The notes below the pieces were generated by a model, which saw only the letters and a list, made by a program, of their open reading frames with translations, was not told the origin of the DNA and did no database searches. From Desulfosporosinus sp. FKB (GTDB taxonomy: Bacteria; Bacillota; Desulfitobacteriia; Desulfitobacteriales; Desulfitobacteriaceae), in NCBI RefSeq assembly GCF_002196705.1, contig NZ_NADJ01000033.1, positions 248,001 through 312,000 on the forward strand: a DNA stretch of 64,000 bases. Direction: 5' to 3'. A program made the translations under genes and the position numbers. Every line of letters starts with the position of its first letter. Position 1 is the first letter of the stretch. Below, one piece after another: positions 8,577-17,512 of this stretch.

Positions 8577-9659
8577 ATGAATTTAGAGACTTTAAAGATC
8601 ATTGAGAAACGTATAGCCGGAGAACGGTTATCCCTTTCTGATGGCGTTCGATTGTTACAAGACGCCGATCTTCTATCCTTGGGGCAGGGAGCCGATCTCA
8701 TTCGCAAGCAGATGCATCCGGATAAAGTTGTTACCTTTGTTATCGATCGAAATATTAATTATACCAATATCTGTTCCTGCCAATGCAAGTTTTGTGCTTA
8801 TTATTGTAAACCGGGTGATCCTAAAGGATTTATTTTGTCAAGAGACGATTTACATGCTAAGATTGAAGAAACAGTTGCAGTCGGAGGAACACAACTCTTA
8901 ATACAGGGAGGATTACATCCTGATTTAGGCCTGGAATACTTTGAAGAGATGCTGAGGGATATTAAAGCTCATTTTAACATCCATATTCATTCCTTCAGCC
9001 CGCCTGAAATCTGGGATCTGGCCGAAAAATCCAAATTGAGCCTGGAAGAGGTTATTGCCCGTCTCAAAAATGCGGGATTGGACTCGATTCCCGGAGGAGG
9101 GGCGGAAATTCTCGAAGATCGAGTCAGACATCTTATCAGTCCGAACAAAATAAAATGGCAGCAGTGGATGGAGGTTATGACCAAGGCTCATCGCCTGGGA
9201 ATGAAATCTACTGCAACTATGATGTTTGGTCATGTAGAGACCTTTGAAGAACGCATCTTGCATATGATTCATGTCCGGGAAGCCCAGGATCAGACAAATG
9301 GGTTTACCGCCTTTATACCTTGGAGTTTTGCGCCCAGCAATACAGAACTGGGCGGAGAAGGAAGTACTGGTGTGGAGTATTTGCGAACTCTTGCAGTTGC
9401 GCGCTTGATGCTGGACAATGTCCCTAATATTCAAGCCTCCTGGGTTACTCAAGGTGCTAAAATGGCTCAAGTAGCCTTGCGTTTTGGAGCTAACGATTTT
9501 GGCAGTACCATGCTCGAAGAAAATGTTGTACGTGCTGCTGGAGTGCAGACTCGTGTTCCTTTACAGGAAATTGTCCGCTGCATTGAAGATGCCGGATATC
9601 AAGCAATTCAGCGAAATACATATTATGAGCGGTTAAAGGTCTACGGGAAGGAAGTGTAG
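8577..9659 (+). CDS. mqnC: cyclic dehypoxanthinyl futalosine synthase MqnC, radical SAM
   Basis: 360 residues. Cluster cysteines Cys66, Cys70 and Cys73 follow VIDRNINYTNIC; HSFSPPEIWDLA, SIPGGGAEIL and MMFGHVET follow in order. The HSFSPPEI segment is characteristic of MqnC, which cyclises dehypoxanthinyl futalosine to the spiro-naphthoate precursor of menaquinone. It starts 20 bases after mqnE and ends four bases before tatC. It is clearly a paralog of the preceding gene, consistent with the known shared ancestry of MqnE and MqnC. Confidence 0.93.
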   Translation: MNLETLKIIEKRIAGERLSLSDGVRLLQDADLLSLGQGADLIRKQMHPDKVVTFVIDRNINYTNICSCQCKFCAYYCKPGDPKGFILSRDDLHAKIEETVAVGGTQLLIQGGLHPDLGLEYFEEMLRDIKAHFNIHIHSFSPPEIWDLAEKSKLSLEEVIARLKNAGLDSIPGGGAEILEDRVRHLISPNKIKWQQWMEVMTKAHRLGMKSTATMMFGHVETFEERILHMIHVREAQDQTNGFTAFIPWSFAPSNTELGGEGSTGVEYLRTLAVARLMLDNVPNIQASWVTQGAKMAQVALRFGANDFGSTMLEENVVRAAGVQTRVPLQEIVRCIEDAGYQAIQRNTYYERLKVYGKEV

Positions 9660-9663
9660 CCGG

Positions 9664-10449
9664 ATGCGCAGGCGACCACGTGGAGATGGCAATATGCCGC
9701 TCTTGGAACATGTTCTCGCTCTTCGTAAAGTACTCGTTATTGCCGCATATGCTGTAGCTATAGGAACTGTTCTGGGATGGTTTTTCAGTGATCAGGCGTT
9801 TGCCTATTTAGCTTACCCCGTCACCCGACTGAAAAATATCATGTTTATTACCACCACGCCGATGGAACCTATGTTGGTCAAGCTGAAAGTTTCTCTCTTG
9901 ATAGGGGTTGCATTAGCTCTTCCGGTTATTTTATGGCAGGTTTGGGCGTTTATACTGCCGGCCTTAAAGCAAAAAGAAAAAAAATATCTTTATATGGTTG
10001 TTCCCAGTTCTCTCCTGCTCTTTATTTGTGGTGCGGCACTGTGCTTCTTTGTCGTTTTGCCGGTGGGGATTAAGTTCTTGCTTTATGCCGGCGGTGGTGC
10101 AGTTCAATCGACACCTTTTGTGACGAAAACTTCCTACTTGGGTTTTCTTATAACCTTTCTCGGGACCTTCGGACTTGTCTTTCAGCTCCCGATCGTTCTC
10201 TTAATTTTAATCCGCATAGGCTTGTTATCACCTAGAACTTTAGCTAAGAAAAGACGCTGGGCTCTTTTAATCATTATCATTTTGGCTGCCATTGTATCCC
10301 CGACGCCGGATTTATTTACGCAGTTTTTGATGGCGGCCCCCATGTATCTACTCTTTGAAATTAGTATTTGGCTGGGGTACATTGTTGCCCGGAACAGAGC
10401 AAAAGCCCTCGCAGCCAGTGAAAATTTAACAAAACGTGAAATTCAATGA
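9664..10449 (+). CDS. tatC: twin-arginine translocase subunit TatC
   Basis: 261 residues, six hydrophobic segments, beginning with the amphipathic PLLEHVLALRKVL (consensus HLxELRxRL), then PMEPMLVKLKVSLLIG and the helix PVILWQVWAFILPALKQKEKK that matches the TatC signature. It forms the signal-receptor core of the membrane complex that exports folded proteins with an RR signal. The stop of mqnC is only four bases upstream, and tatA/B follows, so Tat components are co-transcribed with menaquinone genes, probably because both serve respiratory enzymes. Confidence 0.93.
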   Translation: MRRRPRGDGNMPLLEHVLALRKVLVIAAYAVAIGTVLGWFFSDQAFAYLAYPVTRLKNIMFITTTPMEPMLVKLKVSLLIGVALALPVILWQVWAFILPALKQKEKKYLYMVVPSSLLLFICGAALCFFVVLPVGIKFLLYAGGGAVQSTPFVTKTSYLGFLITFLGTFGLVFQLPIVLLILIRIGLLSPRTLAKKRRWALLIIIILAAIVSPTPDLFTQFLMAAPMYLLFEISIWLGYIVARNRAKALAASENLTKREIQ

Positions 10450-10489
10450 TGATGAGAAAGTCAGTTTATGGGATAAAGGGGGCAGAAAA

Positions 10490-10852
10490 ATGGGCTTTAC
10501 AGAAATCCTCCTAATTATGGGTATTGCATTGATTTTGTTTGGGCCAGAGGACCTACCGGAAATTGCCCGAACAATCGGCAAAATAGTCTATGAGGTTCGC
10601 AAAGCGACTCAAGATGTCACCAAGGAAATTCAGAATACAATTGATACCCCCAGCAATACGTTTAACAAAGCGTTGAATTTGGCGGACTATAAACCTGGGG
10701 ATAAACCACCTCAGGCACAAATGGAAAAGGAAAAAGAAAAGCCTGAAACTGATGAAGAATTGTTGACGTTTGAGGATGAAAATCCAGCAGATCCGCTGGC
10801 GGATCTGCCATCAGATATGGTATCTTATGAAGAAAAGGGTGCGAGCAGGTGA
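10490..10852 (+). CDS. TatA/TatB-type translocase protein
   Basis: 120 residues from ATG 10490, after AAGGGGG at 10476-10482. A longer GTG start at 10436 would overlap tatC and lacks a site. One N-terminal membrane helix (GFTEILLIMGIALILFG) is followed by the hinge FGPEDLPEIARTIGK, an amphipathic helix and a long acidic, proline-rich tail. The glutamate and aspartate after FGP and the long tail look more like TatB than TatA, but the distinction cannot be made safely. Its stop is eight bases before the TTG start of hepT. Confidence 0.88.
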   Translation: MGFTEILLIMGIALILFGPEDLPEIARTIGKIVYEVRKATQDVTKEIQNTIDTPSNTFNKALNLADYKPGDKPPQAQMEKEKEKPETDEELLTFEDENPADPLADLPSDMVSYEEKGASR

Positions 10853-10859
10853 ATCGGTT

Positions 10860-11828
10860 TTGAAACAACTCTGGCTCTTTAATCAGATAAATTCAGATCT
10901 TCAACGGGTTGAAAAGGAACTTACCAAATTTGTGGAGACGGACTATCCGATTCTCCAGGATTCCGGTATTCATTTGTTAACTGCCGGAGGCAAACGCTTA
11001 CGTCCGGCTTTTACTCTCTTAGCCGGAAAATTTTATGCTTATTCTTTAGATAAGCTCATCCCAGTGGCTATGGCTTTAGAGCTTATTCACATGGCGACCT
11101 TAGTCCATGACGATGTTGTGGATGCTTCCCTGACAAGAAGAGGCAGACCGACGGTTAAAGCCAATTGGGGAAATATAGTTTCTGTGGAAACAGGGGACTA
11201 TTTGCTGGCCAAAGCTTTAATTCTCATCTCCCAAATAAATCATCCTGAGGTTTCTCGTATTTTGGCAGAGGTAAGCGTGGAAATGTGTCAAGGGGAGATC
11301 CAACAGATTAAAGCCTCTTTTGATGTGGAGCAAAACGTAAAGCAGTATTATTTCCGGATTAAAAGGAAAACAGCCTTGTTGATTTCTGCTTGCTGCAAAT
11401 TGGGGGCTCTGGTTTCCGAGGCCCCGAGACACCAGGTCTGGGCTTTAGGAGCTTACGGACATTCTTTGGGCATGGCTTTTCAAATTGTTGATGATGTATT
11501 GGACATCACGGCTAAACCGTCTGAGTTTGGAAAACCCATCGGCGGGGATCTTCGCCAGGGAATAATGACCTTACCCATGATTCTGGCTTTGCAGTCGTTT
11601 CCCAGCGGTTCACATCTTCATGAGTTATTGAGGAAGGTTGATAAAACTGACGCTGAAGTCGCAGAGACGATTGAGCTGATTAAAGGGACAGGGGCAATTG
11701 ATCAGTCCATGCAGATTGTCGATGCCTATATCAGCAAAGCCAAAAAACGCCTCCAAGATCTCCCGAAGGCTTCATCTCGCAAGGCTTTGGAAGATTTAGC
11801 TGACTTCATTGCCATTCGAAAATTTTAA
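10860..11828 (+). CDS. hepT: polyprenyl (heptaprenyl) diphosphate synthase, catalytic subunit
   Basis: 322 residues from TTG 10860, which follows GCAGGTGA by about eight bases; this gives the usual length of HepT, whereas upstream starts overlap tatA/B. Both aspartate-rich motifs are intact, D84DVVD88 and D211DVLD215, with GGKRLRPAF near 43-51. It elongates farnesyl diphosphate to the C35-C40 side chain of menaquinone. The non-catalytic partner is probably the HepS-like gene at the head of the operon. A second synthase occurs at 27.5-28.5 kb. Confidence 0.9.
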   Translation: MKQLWLFNQINSDLQRVEKELTKFVETDYPILQDSGIHLLTAGGKRLRPAFTLLAGKFYAYSLDKLIPVAMALELIHMATLVHDDVVDASLTRRGRPTVKANWGNIVSVETGDYLLAKALILISQINHPEVSRILAEVSVEMCQGEIQQIKASFDVEQNVKQYYFRIKRKTALLISACCKLGALVSEAPRHQVWALGAYGHSLGMAFQIVDDVLDITAKPSEFGKPIGGDLRQGIMTLPMILALQSFPSGSHLHELLRKVDKTDAEVAETIELIKGTGAIDQSMQIVDAYISKAKKRLQDLPKASSRKALEDLADFIAIRKF

Positions 11829-11846
11829 GATATTACAGGAAAATTA

Positions 11847-11877
11847 GCCTTCCGTATGTTTGCTGCGGAAGGTTTTA
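11847..11877 (+). terminator. terminator of the menaquinone/Tat operon
   Basis: CCTTCCG (11848-11854) pairs with CGGAAGG (11866-11872), followed by TTTT. It closes the transcript that starts before the HepS-like gene. Confidence 0.65.
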
Positions 11878-11951
11878 TATTCCATAAGACACATTATTTA
11901 AGTCCGATGTTAAGGCTGCATTCTCTCAAGATCGCTGGAGGCTGCGCTTGC

Positions 11952-11980
11952 TTGAATTCCGGTTTTGGAAATGATAAACT
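11952..11980 (+). promoter_or_regulatory. promoter of the resB-hem operon
   Basis: TTGAAT at 11952-11957, 17-base spacer, TAAACT at 11975-11980 with a TG extended -10 (11972-11973). It would give a leader of about 160 bases before resB. Confidence 0.6.
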
Positions 11981-12032
11981 AGTACAAATGAGGGTTACAT
12001 TGGATCTATGGCCTCGTAAGTGGAGAGCTAAT

Positions 12033-12084
12033 AAGTCGGGTTTATAAAGCCTTTCATTTAAGGTTCGATAGACCCGGCTTTTGT
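12033..12084 (+). terminator. leader hairpin, possible attenuator before resB
   Basis: AAGTCGGGT (12033-12041) pairs with ACCCGGCTT (about 12072-12080) through one G-T pair and is followed by TTGTG. It lies between the promoter candidate and resB, so it could stop transcription early. No known riboswitch class was recognised. Confidence 0.45.
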
Positions 12085-12149
12085 GTGATACTCATCCTAT
12101 TGCTGGCTTTATCGGCAGTAGCAGAGAGGCTTGGTAAGGAGGCAATCAA

Positions 12150-13454
12150 ATGAAGGAACATCAAGAGAGTGCCGTGGACAAATTATGGCGCATCTTCAGT
12201 TCCATGAAATTAGGACTGGTTTTGCTGGGAGTTATTGCTTTTTTTGCAGGTGTAGGGACCTTATTTCCTCAGGCAGATGTTGATCCTGATAAAGCTCAGG
12301 CGGTGGGGAAGATATGGCAGGAGTTGGGATTTACCCATCTTTATAGTACATATTGGTTTCGTTTGTTATTAGGCGTCTTGTGTATTAACCTGATCATTTG
12401 CAGTATCCAAAGGTTTCAAGGGATTTATAATCGTACCTTTAAACTTCACCCCCCTGAAAACCGTACTAACATACCCAAGAAGGTTCAAGGGACTTGGAAG
12501 GGGGATAGGGAATCCCTTCGGAGTTCCGTTCAAAAAGTTTTACAGAGCAGGGGATTTAAAGTCGTCTTTGAGGAAAAAGATAAGCAATGGAGTTTTATCG
12601 CTATAAAGCGACGCTGGGGAAATTGGGGGTCTTTTATTACTCACTTGTCCTTTGTCGTTTTAGTGATTGGAGCCGTTATCGGCTCTTCAATGGGCTTTAA
12701 AGGATACTTAATGGCTGGAACTGGGACAACAGTTCCTATTCAATCTATACAAGTATCCCGAGGAACGGTGAAAGAAACGTTTGATGTCTTGATTAATTCA
12801 GCTGAAGACCGTTTCTTGGCCAATGGTCAGAGAGATAATTGGTATACTGATCTGAGTATTTTGGAAAATGGCAGGGTCATGGCCCGCCATACTATATCCG
12901 TGAATCACCCTTTTACCTATCAAGGGGTAACCTTCTATCAATCCAGTTTTATAAATGGCGTTCATTTGACCGCCGATGTCAAAGGACAAAAGGTTCCTGT
13001 TATCCTGGAAGACCGAGGCGGGAACTATTTCCAGGCCCCGGGGACGGACCTTTATCTCGTCGCTTCAGCTATAACCAGTGATCCTCAAAAACCTTCCATG
13101 CTTTTCGAAGTTTTTAAAGGTATGTCGGAGAATGCGGTGCAATCCGGACAACTTGATTTTGGACAAACTATTGACATTCAAGGTGCCTATAAGCTCACCC
13201 TCGATGGAAACTCTGGATTTACCGGCTTACAAGTTAAGCAGGATCCTGGGGTCATGGTTATCTGGTTAGGCTGTGCTTTATTGCTTCTGGGTCTAATATT
13301 GTCCTTTTATTGGCGCTCAATCCTTGTGGCGGGGATTTTTCAGGCTGAACAAGGTAATCAGGGTGAGATAACCATGGGAGTTTCAACAGGAAAGGTCGCC
13401 GGAGGCCTTAAAGAGTTATTCGACCGTTTAGTTCGGGAAATTCAAGCGAAATAG
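12150..13454 (+). CDS. resB: cytochrome c biogenesis protein ResB (Ccs1)
   Basis: 434 residues after TAAGGAGG. Hydrophobic segments near residues 18-38 (MKLGLVLLGVIAFFAGVGTL), 72-90, 165-185 and 370-392 enclose a large extracytoplasmic domain, as in ResB/Ccs1. Together with ResC it forms the System II heme lyase that carries heme across the membrane and attaches it to CxxCH motifs of exported cytochromes. The motif SVNHPFTYQGVTFYQSSF near 250-265 is typical. It is 35 bases from resC. The diheme cytochrome at 23.9 kb is a plausible client. Confidence 0.93.
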   Translation: MKEHQESAVDKLWRIFSSMKLGLVLLGVIAFFAGVGTLFPQADVDPDKAQAVGKIWQELGFTHLYSTYWFRLLLGVLCINLIICSIQRFQGIYNRTFKLHPPENRTNIPKKVQGTWKGDRESLRSSVQKVLQSRGFKVVFEEKDKQWSFIAIKRRWGNWGSFITHLSFVVLVIGAVIGSSMGFKGYLMAGTGTTVPIQSIQVSRGTVKETFDVLINSAEDRFLANGQRDNWYTDLSILENGRVMARHTISVNHPFTYQGVTFYQSSFINGVHLTADVKGQKVPVILEDRGGNYFQAPGTDLYLVASAITSDPQKPSMLFEVFKGMSENAVQSGQLDFGQTIDIQGAYKLTLDGNSGFTGLQVKQDPGVMVIWLGCALLLLGLILSFYWRSILVAGIFQAEQGNQGEITMGVSTGKVAGGLKELFDRLVREIQAK

Positions 13455-13489
13455 TGGATATATTGTCCGTGGAAGGGGAGGATTAAATC

Positions 13490-14350
13490 TTGAATCTGGG
13501 CTTACAAAATCTCGAATCGTCTGCTTTTTATGTTATGGTAATGGCTTATATTCTTTGTATGATGTTATACTGGGTTTGGATGGGCTTAAAAAGAGACCTG
13601 ATTGGTACTTTGGCAACCTACGTTGCGGGCCTTGGCTTAATTGCCAATACCGCAGCGATTATTATTCGCATGGTGATTTCGGGGCATCCGCCGTTGTCCA
13701 ATGGCTATGAGTTCCTTTTGACATTTGTCTGGGGGATTATGGCAGTCTATTTGTATATTGAGTATCGTTATAAGTTAAGGTCTTTGGGCGCTTTCGTACT
13801 GCCTATTCCCGTTTTGCTCCTGCTGTTTATTATCATGAGCATGGGTCCTGAAGAACGGGTAGCCCAGGCAATTCCTCCCGCTTTAAAGAGTCAATGGCTT
13901 ACCTTCCATGTTGTGACAGCTATGTTGGCCTATGGAGCTTTTGCTATTTCCTTTGGTCTAGGGGTAATGTACCTTCTTAAGTTGAAAGAAGAAGGCAAGG
14001 GATGGGAAGCAAAACCTCAGGGAATCATAGCCCGTTTTCCTGATTTAGAGACTCTTGATGAATTGTCCTATAAAGTTGTTGGGTTTGCTTTCCCGCTTTT
14101 GTCCCTGTGCATTATTACCGGAGCTATCTGGGCAAATTATGCGTGGGGCACTTATTGGTCCTGGGACCCTAAAGAAACTTGGTCCTTAATTACTTGGATT
14201 ATTTATGCAGCTTATTTACATGCCCGCTTGATGTATGGCTGGAAGGGCAAACGTGCGGCTTGGATGGCGGTTTTAGGTTTTGTAGCCGTACTCTTTACTT
14301 TTTTTGGCGTTAACTACTTCTTACCTGGATTACACTCTTATGCCCAATAG
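13490..14350 (+). CDS. resC: cytochrome c biogenesis protein ResC (CcsA)
   Basis: 286 residues, eight or so membrane helices. The WWD heme-handling signature is clear near residues 215-236: NYAWGTYWSWDPKETWSLIT. Conserved external histidines occur in SGHPPLSNGYE (about 65-70) and FHVVTAM. Start TTG 13490 follows GGGGAGGA (13475-13482). It is the heme-presenting partner of ResB in System II cytochrome c maturation and leads into the siroheme/heme genes, about 100 bases upstream of the precorrin-2 dehydrogenase. Confidence 0.93.
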   Translation: MNLGLQNLESSAFYVMVMAYILCMMLYWVWMGLKRDLIGTLATYVAGLGLIANTAAIIIRMVISGHPPLSNGYEFLLTFVWGIMAVYLYIEYRYKLRSLGAFVLPIPVLLLLFIIMSMGPEERVAQAIPPALKSQWLTFHVVTAMLAYGAFAISFGLGVMYLLKLKEEGKGWEAKPQGIIARFPDLETLDELSYKVVGFAFPLLSLCIITGAIWANYAWGTYWSWDPKETWSLITWIIYAAYLHARLMYGWKGKRAAWMAVLGFVAVLFTFFGVNYFLPGLHSYAQ

Positions 14351-14450
14351 GAAATGTATTTATAGTAAGAAATCTTAAGGTTGGGCAGGGGAAATGTCTG
14401 AATAAGGCGAATTATATCTAGGAGAAAGTTGGAGAAGGTGACAGTGTTTT

Positions 14451-15089
14451 ATGCCGCAGTTTTATCCGATTTTTATGGATTTGAAAGATCAGTCTGTTTT
14501 GGTCGTCGGAGGAGGCAACGTTGCACTGCGGAAGGTTCAAACCCTTTTGAGTAATGGTGCCGTTGTTCGGATTGTTTCCCCAAAAGTTTTGCCGGAACTG
14601 AGGACTTTAATTGATGACAGAGCATGTTATTGGCTGGAAAAAGAGTATTCTTCAGAAGATATTGGAGAAGCTTGCCTTGTTTTTTCCTGTACAGAGAATG
14701 AAGAGGTTAATCAACAAGTGTCACTTGATGCCAAAACACATCATCGTCCTGTAAATGTTGTGGACGATCCTGAAAAATGCAGCTTTATTGTTCCTTCCAT
14801 TATGGAACAGGGCGATTTAAGAATTGCCGTTTCTACAGGTGGAAGCAGCCCCATTGTAGCTCGGCAAATTCGTCAGGAATTGGAAATGCTTTATGGTTCT
14901 GAAATGAAAGAGTATCTGTCCTTATTGAAAACCTGGCGTATCAAAGTAAAAACAAGTTTACCTCCCGAAAAACGGGGCGTTTTTTGGGATCGTATAACGG
15001 ACGGCGAAGTAAGAAAACTTATTCAAGGGGATCGTCTATCCGAAGCGGAAGGAGTGATTAAACAGTGTTTCCTGTCGCTGTTGGATTAA
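14451..15089 (+). CDS. sirC: precorrin-2 dehydrogenase / siroheme synthase (Met8-like)
   Basis: 212 residues. N-terminal Rossmann fold with VLVVGGGNVALRKVQTLL (about 16-33) binds NAD; NVVDDPEKCSFIVPS and STGGSSPIVARQIR are family signatures. It oxidises precorrin-2 to sirohydrochlorin and, as in Met8-type proteins, may also insert iron to give siroheme. It lacks the SUMT domain of CysG, which here is supplied by CobA-HemD downstream. Its 3' end overlaps hemA by 25 bases, showing tight coupling. Siroheme is the branch point for the Ahb heme route encoded next. Confidence 0.92.
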   Translation: MPQFYPIFMDLKDQSVLVVGGGNVALRKVQTLLSNGAVVRIVSPKVLPELRTLIDDRACYWLEKEYSSEDIGEACLVFSCTENEEVNQQVSLDAKTHHRPVNVVDDPEKCSFIVPSIMEQGDLRIAVSTGGSSPIVARQIRQELEMLYGSEMKEYLSLLKTWRIKVKTSLPPEKRGVFWDRITDGEVRKLIQGDRLSEAEGVIKQCFLSLLD

Positions 15090-16402
15090 ACCACCAAAGT
15101 ACACCTGTGGAAATCAGAGAAAAGATGAGTTTTCATTCCTCCCAGATTCAGGAGGCCTTAAAAACCCTCAGGAGTTATCCGGGGCTTGAAGGAGTATTAA
15201 TCCTCAGTACCTGTAATCGTACTGAGATATACGCTGCAACGACAGACGTTGAGGTGGGTACCGCCTCGATCAAAAAATTTTTGTCGGTTCATCACGGTAT
15301 TGAAGAAAAACTTCTAAGCCAATATCTCTATGTGCATACCCTTTACGATGCTATACGCCATCTCTTTCGGGTGACGGCAGGCTTAGACTCAATGGTTCGC
15401 GGAGAAACTCAGATCATTGGCCAGGTTGCCAATGCCTATCAGCAAGCTAATGACGCTGAGGTTACGAACAAGGCCATTAATGTCTTCTTTCAAACTGCTC
15501 TTTCTGTAGGCAAACGAATACGTACGGAGACTCAAATTGATCAACATCCTGTATCCATCAGCTATACGGCGGTTGAGCTTGCCAAGCAGCAGTACGGAGA
15601 GCTGCAAGGCAAAGGGATTTTAATTTTAGGTGCCGGCGAAATGAGCACCTTGACTATTAGAAATTTAGTAGCAGCCGGAGCCTCGACAGTCATGGTTTCC
15701 AATCGATCTTATGAGAAAGCAGTCTCCCTAGCTAAGGAATTTGCGGGACAAGCTGTACGCTTTGATGAAATGGATAAGTATCTGGAGACAGTTGATATTG
15801 TAATTTCGGCCACAGCAGCGACTCATTTTGTGATTCAACCTGAGCGCCTGGAGACGATCATGAAAAAACGTCAGGGCCGTCCCTTATTGCTCATTGATAT
15901 AGCTGTTCCGCGCGATATTCACCCTGGGGTCAGAGAGCTTAAGAATATTACCTTGTTTGATATCGATGATTTGCGGGGAGTGATTGACCGGCATCATCAG
16001 GAACGCGAACTTGCTGCTCTCAAAGCAGAAAAGATCATTGATGAAGAAATGAATCGTTTCGTAAAATGGCATAATTCATTGTTTGTTGTTCCAACCATTG
16101 TTGCCTTGCAGCAAAAAGGTCAACAAATAAAAGATGTCCAACTCGAACGTGCCTTAGATCGGTTAGGCGGATTAACACCGAAACAAGAGAAGATTGTCAG
16201 GTCAATGGCTAACTCAATTGTTAATCAGCTTTTGCATTTACCAATCACCAATCTTAAAGAGTATGCATCCACATCCCAAGGGCATCTGTATACAGAGATT
16301 TTACAAAACCTTTTTGACTTAGACGTTGAAGAGGAAACGAAACGGCAAATGACCCTTGTGAATCAGCATCTTGGGCCTGTGCGTCATGGGAGGGCAGAAT
16401 GA
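15065..16402 (+). CDS. hemA: glutamyl-tRNA reductase
   Basis: 445 residues. It reduces Glu-tRNA to glutamate-1-semialdehyde, the first committed step of tetrapyrrole synthesis. Catalytic Cys50 sits in [27 protein letters not shown] and the NADPH-binding [13 protein letters not shown] are visible, followed by the C-terminal dimerisation helices. Start GTG 15065 is preceded by AAGGAGTG and lies inside the end of sirC. The stop overlaps the hemC start as ATGA, so these genes are translationally coupled. Confidence 0.96.
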   Translation: MFPVAVGLNHQSTPVEIREKMSFHSSQIQEALKTLRSYPGLEGVLILSTCNRTEIYAATTDVEVGTASIKKFLSVHHGIEEKLLSQYLYVHTLYDAIRHLFRVTAGLDSMVRGETQIIGQVANAYQQANDAEVTNKAINVFFQTALSVGKRIRTETQIDQHPVSISYTAVELAKQQYGELQGKGILILGAGEMSTLTIRNLVAAGASTVMVSNRSYEKAVSLAKEFAGQAVRFDEMDKYLETVDIVISATAATHFVIQPERLETIMKKRQGRPLLLIDIAVPRDIHPGVRELKNITLFDIDDLRGVIDRHHQERELAALKAEKIIDEEMNRFVKWHNSLFVVPTIVALQQKGQQIKDVQLERALDRLGGLTPKQEKIVRSMANSIVNQLLHLPITNLKEYASTSQGHLYTEILQNLFDLDVEEETKRQMTLVNQHLGPVRHGRAE

Positions 16403-17310
16403 AGAACATTCGAATCGGAACTCGGGACAGTCAATTAGCCATGTGGCAAGCGGAGTGGGTGAAACACCAACTTGAGCTCCTCTATCCTCACCTTGGTTTT
16501 GAGCTCGTGCCGATGAAGACCAAAGGTGATAAAATTTTAGATGTGCCCCTGGCAAAAATCGGAGATAAGGGGTTATTCACAAAAGAATTGGAATACGGAT
16601 TGTTAAATAATCAATTGGATATGGCGATTCACAGCCTTAAGGACCTACCGACAATTTTGCCGCAAGGTTTGCATATTTGTGCTTTTTGCGAACGAGAAGA
16701 ACCAAGAGATGTTTTTTTAAGCAAGAATGGAAGACTCCTGAAAGAACTGCCTGAGGGAGCTTTGGTAGGAACAAGCAGTTTGCGCCGGAAGTCTCAGCTT
16801 AAACATTTCCGACCTGATCTGCGCTTTATGGATTTGCGAGGAAACCTGCAAACACGCTGGCGCAAACTGCAGGAGTCTGAAATGGATGGGATTGTATTGG
16901 CTGCAGCAGGGGTAAAACGATTAGGCTGGGAAGAGAGGATTACCCAAATTTTATCTGAGGATATAATGCTTTCAGCAGTGGGTCAAGGATCTATTGCTGT
17001 TGAAATTGCTGAACATAGGGACGATATTCGTGAATTGTCAGCTCAGCTTAATCACCCTGAGACCGAAAAAGCCGTTTGCGCGGAACGAGCGTTAATGCGC
17101 AGGCTTGAAGGCGGCTGTCAGGTTCCCATCGGCGCTTTGGGACAGATTAAGGCCGGAGAGATTCATCTTAAAGCAATGGTTTCCAGTCTCGATGGTAATC
17201 GCTTGCTTAAAGTGCAGGGGAAAGGGATTGATCCTGAGAAGGTTGGGGTCGAAGCTGCCGATCAATTGCTTAGCTTAGGAGCCGCAGAAATTTTAGCGGA
17301 AATTCGTTAG
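16399..17310 (+). CDS. hemC: porphobilinogen deaminase (hydroxymethylbilane synthase)
   Basis: 303 residues. Polymerises four porphobilinogens. Seen: [14 protein letters not shown] at the N-terminus, HSLKDLP with the catalytic aspartate at 82, [11 protein letters not shown] (124-134), LRGNLQTRW, and the dipyrromethane-carrying Cys240 in [10 protein letters not shown]. Start overlaps the hemA stop by four bases. A 202-base gap containing an extended -10 and strong hairpins separates it from cobA-hemD, so read-through to the next gene may be regulated. Confidence 0.96.
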   Translation: MKNIRIGTRDSQLAMWQAEWVKHQLELLYPHLGFELVPMKTKGDKILDVPLAKIGDKGLFTKELEYGLLNNQLDMAIHSLKDLPTILPQGLHICAFCEREEPRDVFLSKNGRLLKELPEGALVGTSSLRRKSQLKHFRPDLRFMDLRGNLQTRWRKLQESEMDGIVLAAAGVKRLGWEERITQILSEDIMLSAVGQGSIAVEIAEHRDDIRELSAQLNHPETEKAVCAERALMRRLEGGCQVPIGALGQIKAGEIHLKAMVSSLDGNRLLKVQGKGIDPEKVGVEAADQLLSLGAAEILAEIR

Positions 17311-17393
17311 GAACTGAATTTAGTCTGTAGTCCTGGTGTTATGGCCTAAACTTGAGATTAAGTGCTTCAGATCACAATATATGGTTGAGGATT

Positions 17394-17402
17394 TGATATA
17401 AT
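17394..17402 (+). promoter_or_regulatory. extended -10 promoter candidate before cobA-hemD
   Basis: TGATATAAT at 17394-17402; no convincing -35. A transcript from about 17409 would carry the hairpins at 17412-17475 in its leader. Confidence 0.45.
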
Positions 17403-17438
17403 TAATGATAATCCCATGGTTTTAAACTCAAGGAACAT

Positions 17439-17475
17439 GGGACGGTTCTAGATAATTAGAACCGTCCCCCTTTTC
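17439..17475 (+). terminator. perfect hairpin with T-rich tail between hemC and cobA-hemD
   Basis: GGGACGGTTCTA (17439-17450) and TAGAACCGTCCC (17457-17468) form 12 perfect pairs, followed by CCTTTTCTT. An upstream TCCCATG (17412-17418) could pair with CATGGGA (17436-17442), which shares bases with the terminator stem, so this may be an attenuator as well as the hemC terminator. Confidence 0.75.
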
Positions 17476-17512
17476 TTAATGGCATTTTCAGCATAGATAG
17501 GAGTGTTCTGTT

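Larger units (their letters stand above)
11829..12149. other. intergenic leader region between hepT and resB
   Basis: 321 bases with no convincing gene. In order: the hepT terminator hairpin (11847-11877), a promoter candidate (11952-11980) and a second hairpin with a T-rich end (12033-12084) located in the presumed resB leader. Confidence 0.5.

Noticed and set aside
8925-9470. 181-codon antisense ORF in mqnC
   Set aside because: Shadow of a well-conserved radical SAM gene.
11856-12047. 63-codon ORF in the resB leader
   Set aside because: It begins inside the hepT terminator, has no ribosome site, and overlaps the promoter candidate.
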